DNA from: Lachnospiraceae bacterium
GTDB lineage: Bacteria > Bacillota > Clostridia > Lachnospirales > Lachnospiraceae
Assembly: GCA_910574865.1 (NCBI GenBank)
Contig: CAJTDN010000009.1
Coordinates: 62,001 to 126,000 of the forward strand
Length of the DNA: 64,000 nt
Direction of reading: 5' to 3'
Part shown: positions 40,512-47,656 of the stretch, piece after piece
Numbering within the stretch: the stretch's first letter is position 1
Layout of the letters: each line of letters begins with the position of its first letter
Position numbers and translations under genes: made by a program
Notes under the pieces: model-generated
The model's input: the letters and a program-made list of their open reading frames with translations, nothing else
Databases searched by the model: none
Told to the model about the DNA's origin: nothing

Positions 40512-41462
40512 ATGAAGAAATGGTTTGACAAGATGGATAAGGGTAAGAAAGGGCTCGTGGGAGCGGGAGTTGCCGTTGCACTCGTTTTACTACTGACTTT
40601 GGGCGCGTGGGGCGTGCACGCGGTCACGGCGAAGCCGCAGGACACCGTGGCGAAGAACGATACCGTGGATGCCAGGGAAACCGGGCAGAAGAAGTCCGAA
40701 ACCAAGAAGGATGATAAGAAGTCATCTGATCAGAAGAGCCAGGATAAGGCCGAGACGGGTAAGGACGGGGAAGAAAAGGGAGAGGACAAGGACGTGGCGG
40801 GTTCTGACGCGAAGGAGAAGGGACCGGCAGAGGCCGCGGGGAATGCCAACGCGGCACCGCAGGGAAATGGAAATACCGCGCCGTCCAGTCTGATGAGCAA
40901 TACAACGCCGCAGGGGAACAAAAATTCCAACCAGGCGAACAACGCAGCGTCGCAGGGAAATAGGAATTCCAACCAAACGGCTCCGGCGCAGACACAGAAC
41001 AATACCGCGCAGACGCAGAAGAACCAGCAACCGAGCCAGCCGCAAAACCAGCAACAGAATCAGCAAAATCCGGCATCGTCGACCCCGGCTCAGGGTACGA
41101 CGACTCCGGCACCAGCAGAGCAGCCGAAACAAGAGGAAAAGCCGGCAGAGCAGCCAAAGCCGGAGGAGAAGCAACCGGTGTGGCATGACCCGGAGTACGA
41201 CCATAAGTGGATTGTGGATCAGGCGGCGTGGGATGAAACAGTGAACACGCCTATATATGAAGAGCGCGAATTATCAATCTGTAATCAATGTGGTGCAGAT
41301 ATTACTAATAATATAGATGCCCACTTTAAGGCTAATTGGGATTGTAGCGGTTACCATTCCGATTGGAAGACCGTTCAGGTTGGAACTGATACCAGCACCC
41401 TCCATCATGAGGAAGTTGGACACTGGGAGGATGTCTTGGTGAAGGACGGTTACTGGGAGTGA
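40512..41462 (+). CDS. Membrane-anchored protein with long linker and C-terminal zinc-ribbon-like domain
   Basis: A 316-residue protein; ATG 40512 follows GGGAGAGGG. A Lys-rich head (1-17) precedes one membrane helix (about 18-38). Residues 40-235 are a flexible linker of Lys/Asp/Glu then Gln/Asn/Pro repeats. The end domain (about 240-316) has CNQCGADI and a later His and Cys in HFKANWDCSGYH, a likely metal site, with several Trp/Tyr. It is probably displayed outside the cell; the partner is unknown. Confidence 0.7.
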   Translation: MKKWFDKMDKGKKGLVGAGVAVALVLLLTLGAWGVHAVTAKPQDTVAKNDTVDARETGQKKSETKKDDKKSSDQKSQDKAETGKDGEEKGEDKDVAGSDAKEKGPAEAAGNANAAPQGNGNTAPSSLMSNTTPQGNKNSNQANNAASQGNRNSNQTAPAQTQNNTAQTQKNQQPSQPQNQQQNQQNPASSTPAQGTTTPAPAEQPKQEEKPAEQPKPEEKQPVWHDPEYDHKWIVDQAAWDETVNTPIYEERELSICNQCGADITNNIDAHFKANWDCSGYHSDWKTVQVGTDTSTLHHEEVGHWEDVLVKDGYWE

Positions 41463-41569
41463 CGGTATCATGAAGAAGGGGTAAGAAATAAAGCGAATCG
41501 TGGAAGCCATGCCCGTCAGTGTCTGGATTTGTTGACGCGGTAGGACGGGATGAAAACAGAACAACAAGA

Positions 41570-41606
41570 AAAAACTACTGACCGATTGTGGGCGGTAGTT
41601 TTTTTG
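41570..41606 (+). terminator. Rho-independent terminator
   Basis: AAAAAACTAC and GGTAGTTTTTTT enclose a small loop. Confidence 0.82.
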
Positions 41607-41715
41607 TTACTTAAAATCAGGCCGATAGGTGGAAAAAGCTGTCCGGGACGGGCGGTGTCGGCAGAATGGTGGGCAGGTTGTCGCCATTGGTTTAAGGCAT
41701 GAAAGGAGAGAACAC

Positions 41716-41904
41716 ATGTATAGGCAGCATGAAGATCCAAGAGCATTGGAAAAGCGATTGAAAGAACTTAAAGAGGAATACAAGGTTTTGTCAGAGCAGA
41801 GCGCGGATGAAGATACGCTGGTTAGCATGGCCATGGATATCGAAGAGTTGGAAGAAAGGGTTAACTTCGCGTGGCAGGATGAAGAACACGATGAAGAATA
41901 TTGA
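41716..41904 (+). CDS. Small acidic coiled-coil protein
   Basis: A 62-residue charged helical protein (ALEKRLKELKEEYKVLSEQ), ATG 41716 after AAGGAGA. Sequence upstream in frame to 41629 lacks a start site. Acidic end DEEHDEEY. Similar small helical proteins are common in ICE maintenance operons. Function unknown. Confidence 0.6.
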   Translation: MYRQHEDPRALEKRLKELKEEYKVLSEQSADEDTLVSMAMDIEELEERVNFAWQDEEHDEEY

Positions 41905-41943
41905 CCCCGCCCCAGGCGGGCAATGCAGGGAGGAGGACACGAA

Positions 41944-42033
41944 ATGAAGAGTTTCGAGCAGAGGGTCGCGGAAGCGGTGAATGAAAAGATGGACGACGGC
42001 ACGGTGGAAAGGCCGGAGTGGTCGCTTGGCTGA
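41944..42033 (+). CDS. Short ORF, 29 residues
   Basis: MKSFEQRVAEAVNEKMDDGTVE matches the typical N-terminus of longer helical ICE/phage proteins, then ends after seven unrelated residues. GGAGGACACG precedes the ATG. It may be a truncated gene or a genuine small protein. Confidence 0.4.
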   Translation: MKSFEQRVAEAVNEKMDDGTVERPEWSLG

Positions 42034-42122
42034 CGCGCGAAAAGCACGTGAAAGGAGGTGGTGCAGGGCTGGGTACGTGGGTGAGCACGACTTTATAACG
42101 AGGGAAGTTAGGAGCAGGAATT

Positions 42123-42725
42123 ATGGACAGGACGAAGATTGATGAAGAATTCGTGAAGGAGGTTCTCGGAAACCACGGGGGGCTTTTGCAGGACATACAC
42201 AAGCGGGTTCTGCTGCTTTACGAGGAACTGTCGGATACCGGCTCCCTCATCCAAGCGGCGGCAATCAAGAAGATGGAGCTTGGAAAAATCGGGGGAGGGT
42301 CCCGCAACGTGCGTGACCTGACGGACGTGATGCTGGTACACCAGCGTCTGGTCAAGGACCGGGAACGGGAGGTCTACGCGGGGCTCATGAGCCTTATGGA
42401 CGAGGAGGAGGCGGTCAACCGCGTGTGGTGCTGCTTCAACTCCTTGCCAGACAAGGAGCGCGGGTATCTGGAGCGGCTGTACGTCATCGGCGAGCCGTAC
42501 AAGGCGGTAGAGCGTTCGAGCGGCGTGAGCCACCGGGCGTTCGAGCAGGCCAGGGCCAGGGCGATGGGGGAAATCATGAGGACGTATGACAGCGACCTGG
42601 CGAACGTCGAGATCATCGCCCGGGGCAGGACGAGCCCGGGAAACCGTGGCAGGAACGGGAAGGGAAAGAAGAGAAACAAAGGAGACGATGACGGGACCTA
42701 TAGGCAGTTGGAGCTGAACTTGTAA
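42123..42725 (+). CDS. Sigma-70 region-4-like ICE regulator
   Basis: A 200-residue protein with a helical N-terminal half and a sigma region 4/ArpU-like HTH at about 110-160 (LPDKERGYLERLYVIGEPYKAVERSSGVSHRAFEQ). The tail is basic and Gly-rich (RGRTSPGNRGRNGKGKKRNK). AGGAGCAGG precedes the ATG. Such proteins control late gene transcription in phages and ICEs. It is 47 bases ahead of ssb. Confidence 0.65.
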   Translation: MDRTKIDEEFVKEVLGNHGGLLQDIHKRVLLLYEELSDTGSLIQAAAIKKMELGKIGGGSRNVRDLTDVMLVHQRLVKDREREVYAGLMSLMDEEEAVNRVWCCFNSLPDKERGYLERLYVIGEPYKAVERSSGVSHRAFEQARARAMGEIMRTYDSDLANVEIIARGRTSPGNRGRNGKGKKRNKGDDDGTYRQLELNL

Positions 42726-42772
42726 AGGAAAGGTTCCGTGTCCGGCCGGTAACCGGAGGAAAGGAGAAGAGG

Positions 42773-43195
42773 ATGAACAAGGTGGTATTGGTGGGGAGGC
42801 TCACGAGGGAGCCGGAAGTGCGCTACTCGCAAGGGGAGAGGCAGACGGCGGTCGGCAGGTACACGCTGGCCGTGGACCGAAGGCTCAAGAGGGAAGGCGG
42901 GCAGGAGGTGGACTTCATCCCATGCGTGACGTTCGGGAAAATGGCGGAGTTTGCCGAGAAATATTTCCGCAAGGGGATGCGCGTGTCGGTGTCCGGGCGC
43001 ATCCAGACGGGGAGCTACACGAACAAGGATGGCATCAAGGTGTACACGACGGACGTGTTCGTGGAGGAGCAGGAGTTCGCCGAGAGCAGGGGTGAGCGTC
43101 AGGGAGCGGGAGGGAACGCCCCGGAGGGTGCGGACGCGGAACCCCCGTGGATGGACGTGCCGGAAGGGCTTGACGACGACCTGCCGTTTCATTGA
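42773..43195 (+). CDS. ssb: Single-stranded DNA-binding protein
   Basis: A 140-residue SSB. The OB-fold reads MNKVVLVGRLTREPEVRY, then FIPCVTFGKMAEFAEKYFRKGMRVSVSGRIQT. The acidic tip is DDDLPFH, one residue past the usual DDIPF. AAAGGAGAAGAGG lies upstream. It probably protects single strands during ICE transfer and plasmid-like replication. Confidence 0.95.
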   Translation: MNKVVLVGRLTREPEVRYSQGERQTAVGRYTLAVDRRLKREGGQEVDFIPCVTFGKMAEFAEKYFRKGMRVSVSGRIQTGSYTNKDGIKVYTTDVFVEEQEFAESRGERQGAGGNAPEGADAEPPWMDVPEGLDDDLPFH

Positions 43196-43252
43196 CATCT
43201 GTCGGAAGGGGGCGTGGCGGGAACGCCTGGCGCGAGGCCGGCAGGAGTTTAC

Positions 43253-43440
43253 CAGGATAAATCAGGACTGGTCAGAGTTTATCAGAGTTGGTCAGAGCAA
43301 ATCCGAGCTGGTCAGAGTTGGTCAGAACAAATCCGAACTGGTCAGAGTTTATCAGAGCAAGTCCGAGTTCGTCAGAGTTAGCCAGAGCAAATCCGGGCTG
43401 GTCAGGGTTTGCCGAATCTGACCAGGCTTGCCAGGACGAA
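43253..43440. repeat. 10-bp phased repeat array, about 18 units
   Basis: Units of the form NNNGTCAGAG or CAAATCCGAG follow each other every 10 bases from ACTGGTCAGAG to about 43420, degenerating at the right end. The spacing is close to one DNA turn. It lies between ssb and the winged-helix/TubZ pair. The array is an open frame in one phase, but without start site. Most likely a protein-binding site such as a centromere. Confidence 0.8.
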
Positions 43441-43580
43441 TCCGGGTCGGGGTTGTAAGGATGGCCGTGGGATTGCGGGAAAAGGGCGGGCGTGCAGGAG
43501 GCCGGAAGGGCTTTGCCGGGATTTGCAAGGAAAGGTCACGGTTCGGTCAGGTCCGCGCGAAAACGTGACGAGGAAGGACG

Positions 43581-43859
43581 GTGGGGGTTTTGAAGCCGGG
43601 AATCAACAGGCTGGGCTTCCTCATCCTCTCAATCCTCCGGGGTAGCGGGGCGACGGGGCGGTTGTCGTCGATGACCGTCCGCGAGATCGCCTCGGCCGAG
43701 GATTGCGGGATGAAGGAAAACACGATATTCAAGAAAATAAGGGAGTTCGAGCGTTCTGGCCACGTGGGCCGGGGGCTGAAGGAAGGCCACGCCGACACGT
43801 TCTTCATCACGGCGGACGGTCTCGGGCTTCTGGAAGAGGAAAGGGGCAAGGAATCATGA
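43581..43859 (+). CDS. Winged-helix protein, TubR-like partition adaptor candidate
   Basis: A 92-residue protein that starts at GTG 43581 after GAGGAAGGA (a TTG at 43590 is possible). It has a helix-turn-helix with recognition helix KENTIFKKIREFERSGHV and a wing (GLKEGHADTFFITADGLGLL). The stop overlaps the TubZ-like start. TubR is likewise a small winged-helix protein encoded directly upstream of TubZ. Here the role is inferred from position and fold; sequence identity to TubR is not evident by eye. Confidence 0.6.
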   Translation: MGVLKPGINRLGFLILSILRGSGATGRLSSMTVREIASAEDCGMKENTIFKKIREFERSGHVGRGLKEGHADTFFITADGLGLLEEERGKES

Positions 43860-44890
43860 GGAACAAGATATCGTTCGTGGCGGTCGGGCAGGCCGCCGGA
43901 AACATCGGGAGGCTGCTTGAGCGGAAAGGGTACGCGGTGCTTTACGTGAACACCTCGCGGGAGGACCTGGACACGCTGGAGGACGCGAAGTTCAAGTACC
44001 ACATCCCGCACGGGGAGGGGTGCAACAAGGACCGCAGGAAGGCGAAGCGGCTCGTCATCGACGACTTCGACAGCATCGCCGCCGAGATTGACTCGAAGGT
44101 CAGGGCGGAAATGCTCTTCGTCATTTTCGCCAGCGGGGGCGGGACCGGCTCGGGGGCCGGGCCGATGCTCACGGATCTGCTGGTGGACGAGGGCAGGAGC
44201 GTGGGGGTCATCACGATCCTCCCGGCGCGGGGCGAGAGCGTGAAGTCGCACATCAATTCCTACGAGTGCTTCACGGAGCTGACCGCCATCGCGGGGACCG
44301 GCGCGTGCTTCGTCATTGACAACGAGAACGGGAACAAGATGGAATTAAACGGCACGTTCGTCAATTCCCTGGCGGCGTTCCTGGAAATCCCTGAAAAGCA
44401 CAAGAGCGTGAAGGGGAACGTTGACAAGGCGGAAATCATGGAGACGCTGCGGGCGCACGGCATGGCCGTCGTCGTGCGCGGCAGGGGGAAGGAAAGCGCG
44501 GGGGTCATCCAGGCGGCGGGGCACGGCGCGCTGGCCGCCCCGGAACCCGACCGGGCGGTGAAGTACATCACGGCCTCCCTGGCCGGGAACGTGAAAATGG
44601 CGGACCTGGAAAAGGCGTTCGGCACGCCGATTGACAACTTCCAGACGTTCAACGACGAGGAGACGGTCTGCTGCGTATCGGGGCTTTCCTACCCGCAGTC
44701 CCGCCTGGACGAGGTTTACCGCAAGGTGGAGGAGAACAAGGAGCTCATCAAGCGGAACCTGGCGGCCACGCGGGAGACCGGGCTGAAGGGAGGCGTGAAC
44801 TTCCTGGAGGAAATGGAGGAACCCCGGAAGGAAAAGACGGAGGCGAAACCGAAATCAAAGCGGGACATCATGAGCAAGTACCTGGTGTGA
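43856..44890 (+). CDS. FtsZ/TubZ-like tubulin-family GTPase
   Basis: A 344-residue tubulin superfamily GTPase. The nucleotide loop T1 reads GQAAGN (11-16), the tubulin signature is GGGTGSGAGP (94-103) and the T7 synergy loop is NVDKAE (188-193), where FtsZ has NxDxxD, so Glu replaces the catalytic Asp. The C-terminal tail is basic (KSKRDIMSKYLV). ATGA overlap with the winged-helix gene indicates coupling. It lacks the FtsZ C-terminal peptide, and its size matches short TubZ proteins of plasmids and phages. It probably forms dynamic filaments that segregate ICE copies. Confidence 0.82.
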   Translation: MRNKISFVAVGQAAGNIGRLLERKGYAVLYVNTSREDLDTLEDAKFKYHIPHGEGCNKDRRKAKRLVIDDFDSIAAEIDSKVRAEMLFVIFASGGGTGSGAGPMLTDLLVDEGRSVGVITILPARGESVKSHINSYECFTELTAIAGTGACFVIDNENGNKMELNGTFVNSLAAFLEIPEKHKSVKGNVDKAEIMETLRAHGMAVVVRGRGKESAGVIQAAGHGALAAPEPDRAVKYITASLAGNVKMADLEKAFGTPIDNFQTFNDEETVCCVSGLSYPQSRLDEVYRKVEENKELIKRNLAATRETGLKGGVNFLEEMEEPRKEKTEAKPKSKRDIMSKYLV

Positions 44891-45096
44891 GGCCGCCCGG
44901 ACGGGAAAAAGGACCAGGACGGGAGGTCTCACGGGCAAGGAAAGCGCGGGCGGGACGTGCCGAACGGGGACTAAAACGCCACGGGTGGAAAAGGAACGGG
45001 AATAAGGATTGAGAATAAGAACCGGAAACCCGAATTGGAAATAAGGATTGGCATAAGGCCGGAAGAAATCCGGTTTCAGGAAAGGAGGCGTTGCCG

Positions 45097-45339
45097 ATGG
45101 GCGACATGAAGAGGCGCGGGAACCGTCGCGGGGAGGACGGCGGGGACGCGGGAAGGAAGGGAATCGGCAGGGGGACGCGGGCACGGCTTTACAAGCTCGT
45201 GCTGCTGCTCTTGCTGGTCGCGCTGTACAAGGGGGTGGCGTACCTGTTCACCACGGCGTTCTGGGTACTGCATGCCAGGATCGTGCTGCTGGCGGTCATA
45301 ATCGCGCTGCTTTTGAACCTTTTGTTCCCGGCGAAGTAA
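45097..45339 (+). CDS. Small membrane protein
   Basis: 80 residues: a very basic head (KRRGNRRGEDGG...RGTRARLYK) and two hydrophobic helices (about 35-55 and 57-77). AAGGAGG is eight bases before ATG 45097. Unknown; possible membrane partner of the maintenance or transfer machinery. Confidence 0.6.
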   Translation: MGDMKRRGNRRGEDGGDAGRKGIGRGTRARLYKLVLLLLLVALYKGVAYLFTTAFWVLHARIVLLAVIIALLLNLLFPAK

Positions 45340-45389
45340 GGGCCGGGCGGGGGAAGGGAAAAGCGGGAGAGTGAAAAGAAGGAAGGGAC

Positions 45390-45707
45390 GTGCCATGGGT
45401 GGCGTGCGTGGACCGGAACGGGAACCGCTATGAAAGCCGGGAGGCGTGGAATCGTGACCTGCGGGAGGATGTCAAGGTGTTGCGGAAGCAGTTGTCGGCT
45501 CCGTGGACGTTCTTGTGCGGGCAATGGGACGATTACAAGGCGTCACCGCATGTCCGGCCGGGGAACCTTTCCATGAGGGACGAGCTGGCCAGGCTGTCGG
45601 AGGCGAGTGACAAGGTGGCCGGGGAGCTGGAGCCGGTCATGGCCATGATGGTAAGGAAACGGGAAAGGGTGCCGGAGAAAAGGAAGGAGCTGGCCCCGTC
45701 GCTGTGA
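45390..45707 (+). CDS. Hypothetical ICE protein, 105 residues
   Basis: Starts at GTG 45390 after GAAGGAAGG. A Trp/Arg-rich N-terminal part (WVACVDRNGNRYESREAWNRDLREDVKVLRKQL) is followed by a helical end. No family recognised. Overlaps the next gene by four bases, so they are coupled. Confidence 0.5.
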   Translation: MPWVACVDRNGNRYESREAWNRDLREDVKVLRKQLSAPWTFLCGQWDDYKASPHVRPGNLSMRDELARLSEASDKVAGELEPVMAMMVRKRERVPEKRKELAPSL

Positions 45708-45907
45708 CGGACGGGGCGTGGCATTACCGGGACACGGCGCACGGGAGGCGGGCCGGGGAACTTTTGGAAGCCAGGCTGGTGAACCTGGCGGAGTACCGGG
45801 AGAAACATCCGGAACTGGAGGTGCGGGGGCATTCCGGCTCCCTCGTGGGAACCCGGATACCGTACGCGTGGAAACCAAAGGGCCTGGTCGTGGGCGAGAT
45901 AGAATGA
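45704..45907 (+). CDS. Hypothetical ICE protein, 67 residues
   Basis: Starts at GTG in a GTGA overlap with the preceding stop. Soluble protein, AWHYRDTAHGRRAGELLEARLVNLAEYREKHPELEV. Not recognised; part of the same operon. Confidence 0.45.
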   Translation: MTDGAWHYRDTAHGRRAGELLEARLVNLAEYREKHPELEVRGHSGSLVGTRIPYAWKPKGLVVGEIE

Positions 45908-45942
45908 GACCCGTGTGGTGCGGGAGGAAGGGAGGAATTAAA

Positions 45943-46533
45943 ATGGCAGAGAGGCAGTCGGAACAGATGCGGAGATTGCAGGACAAGATAAAACTGCTGC
46001 AGGGGGACTTGGAACTGTCCCAGGGCATTTCGGACGAATTGGAAAAACGGGTGCAGGAAATGTCGGAGCGGGCGGAGGACTCCTTCCTGAACAGCCCGAC
46101 CTACCGGCAGATGCGGATGAAGATGGAGTTTCTGGAGGCGTCCATGAAACGGAAGGAGGAACACTTGAAGGCCATGGAAGGGCTGCGTTTCCGGACGGCG
46201 GATGCCGCCAGACGGTTAATCGGGGACAACCAGGGGCCGGCGGGGGCCGCGGGGAATGCTTTGGAACCGGCCGGCACGGAACTGGGAACGCGCGGCGCGG
46301 AAAATCCGGGCAACGGGACCAATCTCGCGGAGGAGCTGGCGAGGGCGCGGGAGGAGGCTGCCGACCTGGAGGGGCGGCTGGCGGCCGCGGACATGCTGCT
46401 GGCGGAGCGCGACGGGGAAATTGAAAGGCTGCGGGGAACCGTGGCCGGGCTGGAGGCGAGACTGCGGGAAGAGCCCGGAAAGACATCGGGGAAGGCACGG
46501 CGGGTCGAGGCGGTGACGGGAAGGGCCAGGTAG
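45943..46533 (+). CDS. Coiled-coil protein
   Basis: A 196-residue protein; ATG 45943 after GGGAGGAA. Heptad-rich N-terminal (QMRRLQDKIKLLQGDLELSQGISDELEKR) and C-terminal (AEELARAREEAADLEGRLAAADMLLAERDGEIERLRGTVAGLEARL) coiled coils are joined by a Gly/Pro linker. Probably a dimeric scaffold; its partner may be the TubZ-like protein or the surface genes. No enzymatic motif. Confidence 0.6.
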   Translation: MAERQSEQMRRLQDKIKLLQGDLELSQGISDELEKRVQEMSERAEDSFLNSPTYRQMRMKMEFLEASMKRKEEHLKAMEGLRFRTADAARRLIGDNQGPAGAAGNALEPAGTELGTRGAENPGNGTNLAEELARAREEAADLEGRLAAADMLLAERDGEIERLRGTVAGLEARLREEPGKTSGKARRVEAVTGRAR

Positions 46534-46536
46534 GGA

Positions 46537-47031
46537 ATGATGCGGGATGGACGGGTGCCGTGGGAGAAAACGGAAAGCGGCTGGAAACGGAAGATGAACA
46601 TAACGGTATCGCTGGCATTGGGAGGCCTGGTGGCCGCGTTGGTGGTGATGGCCGTGCCGGAACCGTGCAAGGGTCTGGTGGAAATCTGCGTTCGCGGCGT
46701 TTCCTGTGTCGTGGTTCGGGATATGGTGGAAGGGCGCGGGTCGATGGCGGAAGGGGAGATTGTCATTGTCGACACCGTGAAGTACGAAGGTGTCGTGATT
46801 GGCCGGGAATATGTGGTGGAAGGTGTGCTGGTGGATAAGAACACCAACGAGGAAATTCTCTTAAACGGAAAGCGGGTGACGGCGGAAACGAGGTTCGTCC
46901 CGGAGACGAGGGACGGAACCGTGGAGATTCGGTTCACACTTGACGCGGGTGCCTTGAAAGGACGGGACTATGTGATACGCACGAGCCTATATGTGGAGGA
47001 TGCGGGATGTCGAAATGATGAAGGACGGTAA
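46537..47031 (+). CDS. Membrane-anchored single VaFE-repeat protein
   Basis: A 164-residue protein with one N-terminal membrane helix (about 20-40) and one complete VaFE-type module (IVDTVKYEGVVIGREYVVEGVLVD...TRFVPETRDGTVEIRFTLDAGAL). The module is clearly related to the six in the adhesin at 50465. It has no sortase signal. ATG 46537 has a weak ribosome site, and MNITVSL at 46594 is an alternative start. Confidence 0.65.
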   Translation: MMRDGRVPWEKTESGWKRKMNITVSLALGGLVAALVVMAVPEPCKGLVEICVRGVSCVVVRDMVEGRGSMAEGEIVIVDTVKYEGVVIGREYVVEGVLVDKNTNEEILLNGKRVTAETRFVPETRDGTVEIRFTLDAGALKGRDYVIRTSLYVEDAGCRNDEGR

Positions 47032-47134
47032 TAGGGACATATTCGAGGGATATTTGTGGGAAAACGAAATGGATGAAAAAGGCGTGTCGCGGATACTGGC
47101 ACGCGGGAGGTGGAAAAGGATTGGAAAGATGTAA
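47000..47134 (+). CDS. Short charged ORF, 44 residues
   Basis: MRDVEMMKDGNRDIFEGYLWENEMDEKGVSRILARGRWKR overlaps the ends of both neighbours, as in coupled small ICE genes. The ribosome site is poor. Low support. Confidence 0.35.
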   Translation: MRDVEMMKDGNRDIFEGYLWENEMDEKGVSRILARGRWKRIGKM

Positions 47135-47331
47135 GATACATATTTCGGACGCTCGCACATGCAATGGTGGACGCGCTGCTTGCGACGCTGGTGCCGGCAA
47201 TTCCGCTTACGTGCCTGGTGGCCATGGCATATCAAGATGACGTAATCTGCCTGTGCTTTATGGGGTCTTGCGTTGTTGTCTGGGCAAGCGCGACTGTCAC
47301 GGCGATGGGGAGAAGGCTTGGCTGGTGGTAA
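47110..47331 (+). CDS. Small membrane protein with two helices
   Basis: 73 residues, GTG start after GCGGGAGG. Hydrophobic segments at about 19-40 and 45-66 with several Cys. Not recognised. Located between the VaFE protein and a Cys-rich gene. Confidence 0.5.
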   Translation: MEKDWKDVRYIFRTLAHAMVDALLATLVPAIPLTCLVAMAYQDDVICLCFMGSCVVVWASATVTAMGRRLGWW

Positions 47332-47349
47332 GAAGGGAGGAAGGAAAGC

Positions 47350-47640
47350 ATGGCGAGGAAGGTCAGGTGCGTGGAATGCGCGAACACGAATCACTGGGCG
47401 TTGCCGGAGCGTGTCACGGAGGAGAACTATAGGTACGCGCAATGGTGCCACGCGCTTGCGGGGTGCAGCGTCGTGTGCGACGTGACGATGCGGACGAAGA
47501 AGACGGAACACGAGCAGTATTGTAAGAGGTATGTCCGCAAGGGGGAGCGTGACAGGATATTTGATGACTTGTATGAAAAGGAAGTCCTGGAGCTGGAGGC
47601 CAAGATCAGGGACTTTGAAAGGATGAAACCGGACGATTAA
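47350..47640 (+). CDS. Cys-rich zinc-ribbon-like protein
   Basis: A 96-residue protein with CVECANTNHW, WCHALAGC and VVCDVTM cysteines that could bind a metal, and an acidic helical tail. GGGAGGAAGGA precedes the ATG. Immediately before repA, so it may act with the initiator. Function unknown. Confidence 0.55.
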   Translation: MARKVRCVECANTNHWALPERVTEENYRYAQWCHALAGCSVVCDVTMRTKKTEHEQYCKRYVRKGERDRIFDDLYEKEVLELEAKIRDFERMKPDD

Positions 47641-47656
47641 GAAGGGGAAGGGCGAC

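Noticed and set aside
42951-43421. Frame spanning ssb and the 10-bp repeats
   Set aside because: Overlaps ssb out of frame and has no start signal; the 10-base unit, not the codons, is the repeated feature.
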